A stretch of 64,000 bases of DNA, taken from positions 92,944,622 through 93,008,621 of the forward strand of contig JASWHV010000005.1 in assembly GCA_030760725.1 (NCBI GenBank), read 5' to 3'. The translations under genes were made by a program, and so were the position numbers. The notes below the pieces were generated by a model. The model did no database searches and was not told where the DNA came from. It saw nothing but the letters and a program-made list of their open reading frames with translations. This document shows, in pieces, positions 1-8,640 of this stretch. The DNA comes from Neostapfia colusana. Taxonomy: Eukaryota > Streptophyta > Magnoliopsida > Poales > Poaceae. Positions within the stretch are counted from its first letter, which is position 1. Each line of letters begins with the position of its first letter.

Positions 1-786
1 TTTCTTGGCTATGCATTTGGGTTTCAAACAAGACTCTAATGCAAGAATTAAGTGGGTGCTCAAAGTAAGTTCTCAAAACAGTAAAAATTTGTAAAAAGGG
101 TTAATGCAAACCGGAGCTTGCCTGGCTGCTCTTGGTCGTAGGCTAGCTGTTCCTCTAGAGTGACGAAGTCTAAGACTTAGGGTTCCTCCTCAACCTTAGC
201 GACTAGATATGATACATATAACCATGTGTCAATTTAGATGCATTTGAATTGAAGTTAAACTTGTGAAGGCTATAAGTTTTGCTAGACAGACCCAATGACT
301 CTGAAATTTTTACTGTGGTTTGGATACAACCTAAACAGAGACTTGGCCAAGTTTAATTTGCAGTAAAGCTCATTTGAGCTCTCCACAAATAATTATGTAC
401 TTGACTTTAATTGGAGATCCTAGGGTGTTCTAGGGATTTTCATGGAGCAAGCCATGACTTTCTGAAAACTAGATTTTCAGAGGGTTCTAATGGAGTTGGT
501 TTCACTTAATTTGAAGGTTCCTAGCTAAAGACATGAGCTAAACAATTTCAGAGAAATCCTGAAAATGTTTCTGGACATTTTCTATTTTCTCTGGAACAGT
601 TTTATTAATCACACCATTAGGTGGATCAAATTAGCTCAAATGGATCTGAAGTTTTTATGGTAGCTCAGGAATATTTTGGTGAACATCCTAGCAAAATTTC
701 AGATTTTTCCTTTGAAGGGTCCTCCAGTTAAAATTCTAAACAGTTTAAATTTTGAAGAATTAATTCTGGAGAAATAAGGATTTTCA
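1..786 (-). repeat. Inverted fragment of an A-family LTR (host of element A)
   Basis: This stretch is the reverse complement of the internal part of the A LTR; position 1 pairs with about 3547 and position 786 with about 2764, with scattered substitutions and small indels. It is interpreted as part of an older LTR of the same family, in the opposite orientation, into which element A inserted at 786/787. The five bases before A (782-786) read TTTCA, but the matching duplication would lie beyond the window. It includes a decayed copy of the LTR micro-gene middle exon at 122-202 (minus), with an in-frame TAA. The rest of this older LTR is outside the window. Confidence 0.85.
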
Positions 787-1546
787 TGTAAGGGCCTCAG
801 TTTGTGACACATAATCAAAGTGTTCATCACCACATACACACCTCATTTCAAGAAACTTGATGAACACATTTGAAGAGCAAGTAAACTCCATCAACATGTT
901 CATTAGAGGATAAACTCACAAAATGCAAAAGTGGCATTTCCCACATGCATCATATAGGGGATGGACATATGTAAAACTCCTACACCTTGTTAGGAATGTC
1001 CATGCCAAGTTTCACCCAAATTCAAAACATTCTTGAAGTCCTTTTGGGTACAGCTAGAAAGAGGGTGGTTTGAACTCAAATTCAAATTCAAACTGTTTTC
1101 ATCCCATGAATTCAAAAGTGGGAGGCATATTCCTACTCAGCATATTTTTGTCAGCTCACACACCAATTTTCACTCCATTTGGAGTTGATCTTGACATGAG
1201 CTAAGTTTGGCAAATTCAAACCTTATTTGAATTTCAAACTGCTTATGTGCTGAAATTTAGTCAAACACAAACCAATTTGAATTCTATCCCATTCAAATGG
1301 CTCAGGGGTAGATAATTCAAATCACCATGGGTATAAGGGGGATTACTGTTTATAACAGTGAGAGGGAGTTAATTTCAGAGGTTAAAAAGGAGGTGGGACC
1401 CACATGTCAGCCACTGAAGCAAATTCAACCGACTGAAACTTCAGCACTCGGGTTATCGGGCTTCCTCCGAGGGTGCCACCGATGGGAGGCCGGCGCCAAC
1501 AGCTGCTTGCTCCCACGCGCGAGTGCTGGGGTCGGTTCTGATCCCC

Positions 1547-1555
1547 TTTTTAAGG
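1547..1555 (+). promoter_or_regulatory. Possible weak TATA-like site of the A LTR
   Basis: A TTTTTAAGG sequence is followed by GCGCTCC and C-rich sequence. It lies at a position roughly comparable to a clear TATAAAAGG in the D LTRs. It is weak and could be chance. Confidence 0.25.
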
Positions 1556-3347
1556 CGCTCCACGCTCTCTGCTGAAGCAACCCTCGTCTGCTTTCTTCAC
1601 TCATGCAAACACCGAGCGGCGCCCTCCGCTACCTCGGCTCGATCGGGAATCCGGCCGAATCGACCGCGCCATCGCTCCCCAAGCTGCTAAACCGCACCCT
1701 GAGCTCCACACACACCTCCCCGACCCTGAAACAAGCGAGTTCCTGCCTTCCTTGCCCGAGAACGACCACCACAGCGGCGGCCAAGCTTCAGTCGACGATC
1801 GGGTGATCGTGGACAGCCCTCCACAGGGGTTATCACGGTCAAGCGATCCAGGCCACGGGAGCATGCTGTGTTGGTGCTGCTCTCAACCAAGTCTCAAGCC
1901 ACGCCGTGAAGCATCAGCGGTGAATTTCAAGTTTTTCACTCCGGCGAGTTCTATCGAGCGGCCGGTACGGTTTCTTCAAATTCTTCCTCTCTGATCCTCC
2001 GTAGGTCGTCAAACTCTGCACATAGGCGCTGGACTAGCCGGCGATCATCTTTGCTTTAGGATCCGTCGCATGAAAACACCTTGGTGCAACGTATTCCGAG
2101 CTTTACCGAGCGTGTTCCTCACGGAACCAATCAGGCGCATGATGCCGAGCTAGTTGCCGTAGTTTCCGAGCTAATCCATGGCCTTGCCGAGCTTTGTGAT
2201 CACCCACTGGTGCCGTAGAGCTAGTCTATCAAGGTTTTCGCAGGCTAGGGACCCCGGCCAACGCTGCCGAACTTTAACCGAGGCCGCCACACGTCGCCGG
2301 CCATCTTCCGATCATCGGCAGCCCCAGAACACTGCACCATCGTGTTCCTTGATGTCGCATACGCCCTGGCGGCGAGTTTTAGCCCATACGGTGGCCGGAA
2401 CCGGCGAACTGGCGAGCAACAGTCAGCTCCGAAGAGCTGGGGGCGCGGGCGCGCGAAAAACGGCCGGAGGAAGAAGAAGCCGGTGGGTCCCGGCTGTCAG
2501 CGGCGGAAAGATTTAAAATTGGGATCTGCTGTGGCCCAGATCAGGTGTGGCTGCACGCAAAGGACTCAGTAGCCGCGTGTGTCAACCGATGAGGAGCTGA
2601 CACGTAGCCCCGGGTCCCACGCGCAGTGATTTGAACTTTTTCCGATTTTAAGATTTTCAAACTTCAAATCCTCATAACTTTGGCTAGGAAACTCCAAATC
2701 GAGTGAACCAAATTTTGTTGGATTCATATCTCTGAGTACTTTCCAGAAAATCAAGTTTCACTTCATAAAAATCCTTATTTCTACAGAATTAATTCTTCAA
2801 AGTTTAAACTGTTTAGAATTTTAACTGGAGAATCTTTTAGAGGAAATTCTGAAATTTTGCTCGGATCTTCACCAAAATATTCCTGAGCTACCATAAAAAT
2901 TTCAGATCCATTTGAGCTCATTTGATCCACCTAATAGTGTGATTAATAAAACTGTTCCAGAGAAAATAGAAAATGTCCAGAAACATTTTCAGAATTTCTT
3001 TGAAATTGTTTAGCTCATATCTTTAGTTAGGAACCTTCAAATTAAGTGAAACCAACTCCATTAGAACCCTCTAAAAATCTAGTGTTCAGAAAGTCATGGG
3101 TTGCTCCATGAAAATCCCTAAAACACCATAAGAGCTCCAATTAAGGTGAAGTACATAATTATTTGTGGAGAGCTCAAATGAGCTTTGCTGCAACTAAAAC
3201 TTGGCCAAGTCTCTGTTCAGGTTGTATACAAACTACAGTAAAAGTTTCAGAGTCCTTGGGTCTGTCTAGTGAGACTTATAAATTTCACAAGTCTAAATTC
3301 AATTTAAATGCATTTAAATTAATACATATACTTGTTATCTCATGTAG

Positions 3348-3428
3348 TCGCTAAGGTTGAGGAGGAACCCGAAGTCTTAGACTTCGTTACTCCAGAAGAG
3401 CAGCTAGCCTACGACCCAGAGCAGAAAG
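3348..3428 (+). other. LTR micro-gene, middle exon (A 5' LTR copy)
   Basis: This is an 81-nt open segment preceded by a pyrimidine-rich tract and TGTAG, and followed by G|GCAACC, a one-base change from the GC-type donor GCAAGC found in sister copies. Read with two leading bases and one trailing base it encodes an acidic peptide, EEEPEVLDFVTPEEQLAYD, without a stop. The same exon with the same length and phase occurs at 16717-16797, 42488-42568 and 48835-48915 and, shorter by one codon, in the D LTRs on the minus strand. Splicing to 4522 keeps the frame. Function is unknown and expression is not shown. Confidence 0.5.
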
Positions 3429-3623
3429 GCAACCTCCGGTTTGCATTAACCTTTTTATAAATTTTTACTGTTTTGAGAACTTTCTTTGAGTACCAATTAC
3501 TTCTTGCATTAGAGTCTTGATTGAAACCCAAATGCATAGCCAAGAAAGCCATGGGTTGGGAATAGGATTGAAAACCCCGTTTAGCTAGTGCAATGCTAAG
3601 ATAGTGTAGGATTCGGTACAAGT

Positions 3624-3643
3624 CGAGTAGTTGGAACTACTCG
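3624..3643 (+). other. Conserved LTR hairpin
   Basis: This is a perfect 9-bp inverted repeat with a two-base centre (CGAGTAGTT, GG, AACTACTCG). Related CGAGTAG...CTACTCG pairs lie at equivalent places in the B, C, D and E LTRs although surrounding sequence has diverged. It lies in the intron proposed for the LTR micro-gene. Its role is unknown. Confidence 0.6.
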
Positions 3644-4521
3644 CGAGGACAGGCTAGAGGTACTCGACTCGGGTAGAGATAGCAAATGAAACACAGGGCA
3701 AGAAAAATGAGACCGAGCGGAGAGTAAGGGCAGCAGGACTTTGAGGCCTGGGTGCTATAGCTCCGCTTGTGTCGATTGAGGACCGAGCCATGTGCGGGCC
3801 TGTTGAACAAGCTAGAACAGTACCGAAGACCTACCGGCTATATGGGAACCGGGAAACCAATGTAACTTGGGTAGCTGGGTATTGAGGCATTGCTTGTCGT
3901 TCAGAGGGTAGGTTGAGAGCTCGAGGTGTAAATCGGCTTGCGGCACTGAGATGCGCGTGCAGAGACCTCTTGCTTGGGATGATAGGACCGGTTCAATACT
4001 TGGATGACGGGTGAAAGGTAGTTGCTTATGACGTCCGTGATGGTTGCTGTAGGCAACATCGAGTACGGGCGTACGTGACGGTTTGTTCGGGTAACCCTGC
4101 AGGTGTAAATCGATTATAATCGCTGTCCCTCACGGTCAGTGAGTACCATTTGTTCACTGTACCGTGACGTAGAAAGAACAGGCTAGATACATATTAAAAT
4201 GTTGCTGATTGAAAGATGGACTTTGATTGTTAATGATTTGCTGTAGCCTAGAGCTAACTAAAGTTCTTTTCAACTTTGGGCAAAGTACATGAGAGAAATG
4301 CGTTTCTTGTTTGATTGCGGCTCTCTCATGTGCCTTAGCGTAAAGTCTCCACAACCTGTTGCTAAAACTTGAAAGTAAGGTTCCACTAATTAGGCGAGTC
4401 CTTGCAACTTATTTTACCTCATATAACCTATAACCTTCCATGTAGAAGTTTCATGTTTAGGAGAGACGGGTCAGTCTTGCTGAGCCGTCGTGCTCACTGC
4501 TTGTGTTTGAAGCTTTTGCAG

Positions 4522-4610
4522 GGATTTATGAGGAAGGGACTCCCGAGGAGGAGATAGAACCCAAGGAGGGGAACCCCATCAAGTGGGAGTCGTGCACGCC
4601 ACCGTGTTAG
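4522..4610 (+). other. LTR micro-gene, last exon (A 5' LTR copy)
   Basis: An 89-nt open segment follows a pyrimidine-rich tract and TTTTGCAG. Joined to the middle exon it stays in frame and encodes IYEEGTPEEEIEPKEGNP, then IKWESCTPPC and a TAG stop at 4608-4610. An AATAAA lies about 120 bases downstream, so the arrangement looks like a normal gene end. The same exon of the same length occurs at 43660-43748 in the B 3' LTR. In the D LTRs a longer last exon ends in the related EWEPYTP or DWEPYTA. Confidence 0.5.
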
Positions 4611-4731
4611 TGTGCGTGCGTGCTAGCGGGGACAACTTCACGGGCTGAACGTGAACTCGATGTGTAGTCTACGCCCGTGAGTGTAGACTGAACATATTTT
4701 GTTGTAAAAATGTTCATACACTGGTTTATGT

Positions 4732-4737
4732 AATAAA
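4732..4737 (+). terminator. Poly(A) signal AATAAA in A 5' LTR
   Basis: AATAAA lies about 100 bases before the LTR end, followed by TTGCTTCCGC and T-rich sequence. The same site is found in both B LTRs (18098 and 43870). Confidence 0.6.
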
Positions 4738-4842
4738 ACTTTGCTTCCGCTTTGTACCTTTGATTTGTGTTATTCGGTGCTGTGCAACGCACCACCCCTC
4801 AGCGTGATCCTGGATCGACAAGACCGTGGGGTCGTGTCAGCG

Positions 4843-4855
4843 TGGTATTAGAGCT
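4843..4855 (+). other. Element A primer-binding site (initiator tRNA-Met)
   Basis: TGGTATTAGAGCT lies three bases after the LTR end. The standard tRNA-Met complement found in B and E is TGGTATCAGAGC, so A has one C-to-T change. Confidence 0.85.
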
Positions 4856-6286
4856 CGCTTGAGGCTTAACACACTATAAAGGTCATCTCTTTCAAAAATT
4901 CGGTGAGGAACGAGTTAGTAGCCGATATAAGGAAAACCGTGCATCTCGGGACGTGTATGTCTTGGGGGGTGCACGTAAGCGCTGTCCACCAGTGCGCACA
5001 AGCTGAAGGTTGGAGCCCCACGTGTGGCAGGTAACCCGACCCGCTTTAATATCCTCTACGACTATTCATGTCGTTTGGAGTATTCGAGCAACGTCTGTCT
5101 CTGGCATGCTACGGGCAATTTGGAGACCCCGTCACGTGGTCAGTAATGTGGACACGTAGCTCAAGGCGTGCTTGGCTTGAGAACATCCGGGTGAGTGATG
5201 ACGGCCAGGTGTACGACTGTATGGAGTACCGGGCTCGGTGTGCAGCCTAATATGACGATTGTGTGAGTTATCTACAGGTAGTATAACCACGAAACGGTAG
5301 ACGTGTAGTATCCATGTGCGAGTGACGCTTAGTGTCACTGAAATAACAAAGCCGGCTAAGTCTGGTATAGGTTTTTCTTTGTGAGGACGTAGTACCGACG
5401 TGAACTAGTGACGCATCGATGTCACACCCCACTAAATGAACATCTTCATGGAAACACTTGAAAGTTTTAATCCGTAGTACTAAAACTTGATGTAACTCCT
5501 TCCCTTAATAAGGATAGTCAAAGTTAATAAGTTTTTAACTTATAGGATACTAAGGACAGAGTCCCCTGTTTTCATCTGAATTAAAGCTGAAGTTAATCAG
5601 AGGTTAGAGGTTGAGTTATTTCGAGGTTGGGGTCATATGATACATTTATGGAAAGCTTTGGAAGATCTTTACAACTTTTCTGTTATGGTCCAGAGGTATT
5701 TCATCCTCTAACCAATCGAAAAATGCAGTAGAGTTGAAACTGTCCAGAAAACATGGCAGAGCAAACACTCTCTGTAACTCTCTGTAAATTGAGCACAACA
5801 TCCTGCATAAAAATCCAAAAATAGAAAATGAGGTAGTTCTGGAAATCTTATGAGATGGGTAACAACTTTATAAAAGAAAGTATTGTCAGATTGGGAGTAG
5901 AATTAACTGGAATTCTTGGATCAAATCAGTACCTTAAGCAGGGAGGTGCTGTCCAATTTTCTCCAGAAATTCTATCAACTTCGACATCTCATAACTTTTA
6001 AACCAGGACATATCGTAGGCTAAGAAAATAATTTATGGAAAGCTATTGAAGTTAGCTTTAACTTTGATGTTGAGCTCCAGAATTGGTTCTGCCTTTAGCA
6101 TGATCTAAATCAGGTTGAAATGGAAACTGGTCAGGGCTGTCATATTGGACAGCAGATCAACAGTCAAATTTGTTTAAGTTTGAACTATATTTCCAAGTTT
6201 GTGGGTTCACTGACATGTTCTATGTTATAACTCAATGGTTTACTGTTAAAATAAATATTTGACATATCTCAAATATGTTTTTACAG
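4856..6286 (+). other. Element A untranslated leader with donor-like and acceptor-like sites
   Basis: No convincing coding sequence is visible. The leader is similar along its length to B's (18223-19703). A CTACAG|GTAGTA at 5275-5280 matches the place of CTGCAG|GTA in B, D and E, and TTTTTACAG abuts the orf0 ATG at 6287. These look like a 5' and a 3' splice site. The sequence after the donor (a GCCGG...GGTATAGG block, then GAGGACGTAGTACCG) is also recognisable in D and E. Confidence 0.5.
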
Positions 6287-7247
6287 ATGACAGCGGATAA
6301 ACAGTTGGGGAACGGGTGGATGGTGTCCCACTGTTCTCACTGCAGCGGCATCCGGAAGTATTGAGGCAAATGCTTCAATATTTCGGGTACAGCAAGATGC
6401 CGCAGTACTTCGCCAAAGAAAAGGCGAGGAGGGGAACAATACATGGACGATCCATGTCGAAGTTTCTGCAGGACCTACGCCACCCGGTTGGGCGCCGTTC
6501 ACCGTTACGGTGAGAGGTAGACAACCGGAGGGAATGTCGCAAGTGGCAGCCCGCGACACCATGTCGCGTCTCTGCCATCTGCATGTGAGAGCTATGGAGG
6601 GCACTCCATACACGCTCGTTCTGGTGGAGGGACGGGATAATCACGTGTGGGAAGGGAGGTATATGGAGGCAACCGATCCGGGTTGCCCAAGATACAACCC
6701 CGCGGAGGCGAACCTCAGCCTCCAGATAAGGGCGGGAAAGGCCATGATGGACAGCCAAGCTGTTCATACGGAGTGTCTCGCACGGAGGCTTCAGGAGAGC
6801 AACAGCCGTAGAGACCACTTCGAGAGTGCTCACAGCACACTCCGCAATGTCCTCCTTTCGACGATTAAGCGACTGAACGAACAGCATAATCAATTGCATC
6901 ATCTGAAGAAGGCGAAGAAGAAAGTCTGTGTCGACATCGCGGCTTTGCAACAACAGGTGCAGGCTCTGACCCAGCAGAACGAGGTCCTTACTCAAGAGCG
7001 AGACGACTCTATTGAGGAAGGGCAAGGCTAGAAAGAGGACTACAACCAGGCCATGGACGAGGTGCACGCGTTGCAGGACCTCGTACCTCCGGTAATGGGC
7101 ATACCGGTGGTAGGTGCCGTACCTGTGGTCTTGGGTCTTCCGGCAATCGGAGAACCCGAGCCAGAAGAAGAGGTTGTAGACCCAGAGCCACCAGCAGAGG
7201 TACCAGAGGAAGACGACCCACAGGAGGTCGAGTTCTACTCCGAGTAG
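6287..7247 (+). pseudogene. Element A orf0 (extra ORF upstream of gag), broken
   Basis: This is homologous to B's intact 313-codon orf0 at 19704-20645. The ATG at 6287 follows CAG directly. The copy is broken by a reading-frame change in the first 220 bases and by a TGG-to-TAG stop at 7029-7031; the last part is open from 7053 to the stop at 7245. The middle (6510-7031) keeps MRGRQPEGMSQVAARDTMSR and the helical, Lys/Gln/Glu-rich region that resembles a coiled coil, and the tail keeps the Pro/Glu-rich end DPQEVEFYS. I do not recognise a domain. A long antisense open frame over this gene is a composition shadow. Confidence 0.75.
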
Positions 7248-7520
7248 GGGGTTACCGTTGCCAAGTAGGGCAACTAGAGTGATGTAACCCAAACTTTTGT
7301 AATCGATGACATGTCGTGTAGACAGTTGTGCATGTGTAGGTAGTGACGACATGAGCATGACTTCTCGGGGATCTGAGACTAACGTATCTTGTATAAAGTC
7401 TATGCTTTATAAATATATGTGAATGTTGTGCAAATTATTCATGCGTCACTCCAATACCTACTGTTCCATATGGAATTTTATGTATGACATGTGCTGATCG
7501 CTGCTGTTTTGAATTTCAGA
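7248..7520 (+). other. orf0-gag spacer of element A
   Basis: This spacer is about 270 nt and similar to B's 20646-20920. It ends in TTTGAATTTCAG directly before the gag ATG (with one extra A), a good 3' splice-site candidate. Nothing coding is seen. Confidence 0.5.
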
Positions 7521-8640
7521 ATGACTCGTACTCGTGCCAACCCGGACGTTGGGGGTTCTAGTCAAGGGGGAGAAACCTCCCAACAGCCTCCCGAGGACTC
7601 CTCGGGACAGCAACAGCAACAACAAACACCGCCACTGCCACCGCCAACGGTTACATTGGCCAATATTGTTGCGGCAATGACGGGTTCTCATCAGCAGCAC
7701 ACGGAGTTTCTGCAGACCCTTATTGCAAATACGTCTCGACCAGAGAGGCGTCATGATCGTGAGGAGCGTCAACAGAGCACCTACTCCGACTTTCTAGCAA
7801 CTCATCCCCCGGTATTCTGAAGGGCGGATGAACCCCTCGATGCAGATAACTGGCTCCGCACGATGGAGATGAAGTTCGGGCTGCTCCAAGTGAGTGAGCA
7901 GCGCAAGACTCAGTTCGCGGTCCAACAGCTCCAGGGATCCCCGAGCGCGTGGTGGGCGAACTACTGTGCTTCACAGCCCACCGACCGAGTTATGACCTGG
8001 GCGGAGTTCCGGGCGGCCTTCAGGGCCTATCACATACCGCCGTGTCTCATGAAGAGGAAGACGCAGGAGTTCTTACGCCTGCCACAAGGGAGCCAGAACG
8101 CGCTGGAATACTCCAGGGCGTTCAATGATCTTGCGCTCTATGCGTCGTATCACGCCGATACCGACGAGAAGTGGCGAGATCACTTCTACCAGGGGCTTAA
8201 CCCGCTCCTGAAAGACAAGTTGGCGATGTTCAATCGCGGCAGCCTCAATGACATAATTGATGCTGCGATTGTTCAGGAGGACTCCGGCAAGGAGTTAGCG
8301 GCGGCGGAAAGGAAGCGAAGCGCGCCGCAGAGCAGCGGACAAGGAGGTGGTCCTTCTCAAAAATACTGGATGGTGAATCGCCGACCATCGGGTCTACGCT
8401 GGCAGCCACCAAAGAGGTCGATGCCATTCCGCAGTCGACCCTATTCTCCACCGGCGTTCAGGCCGGCACTGCCAGCACCACCTCCGCAACAACAACAGCA
8501 GCAGTGGGCGGTATGCCGCGTGCGTATGCACCTCAGCAGCGCATGACGGGCTTTCGTCCCCCGACCACCGGACAAGCAGCAGCCACGTGCTACAAATGTG
8601 GTCGTCCAGGACACTTCGCCAGCAATTGTCCGGAGGCAAG
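7521..8640 (+). pseudogene. gag: Element A gag, broken
   Basis: Gag is the structural protein that forms the virus-like particle and binds RNA. The start MTRTRANPDVGG is shared with B. A Gln/Pro-rich N-terminal stretch is followed by a retrotransposon gag core (WLRTMEMKFGLLQV, then SAWWANY, LEYSRAF and HFYQGLNP) and a CCHC zinc knuckle CYKCGRPGHFASNC near 8589-8630. Damage includes TCA to TGA at 7818-7820, a 2-nt insertion near 8514 that shifts the knuckle out of frame, and a 2-nt deletion near 8634 that restores the pol frame. Compared with B, gag and pol were originally one continuous frame. Confidence 0.85.

Larger units (their letters stand above)
787..4839 (+). repeat. Element A 5' LTR (about 4.05 kb)
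   Basis: The LTR begins TGTAAGGGCC and ends CGTGTCA, three bases before the primer-binding site. The same start recurs at 12142 after a polypurine tract, which fixes the left boundary. Inside are a weak TATA-like site near 1547, exon-like sequences of the LTR micro-gene (3348-3428 and 4522-4610), a conserved hairpin at 3624-3643 and an AATAAA at 4732. Several open frames of 60-112 codons in the first 2.6 kb are not conserved in frame with B and are not annotated as genes. Confidence 0.9.

Noticed and set aside
1752..1966. First exon of the LTR micro-gene in A starting at the MPENDHH frame and ending at CCG|GTACGG
   Set aside because: The donor looks plausible and B has a similar frame, but in A it ends in phase 0 while the middle exon needs phase 1. 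I could not settle exon 1 for the A/B family.
6375..7358. Long antisense open frame (327 codons) over A orf0, with a similar one at 19998-20813 in B
   Set aside because: It lies entirely opposite orf0, follows its codon composition (Leu/His-rich mirror of Gln/Glu-rich sequence) and has no start or splice signal of its own.
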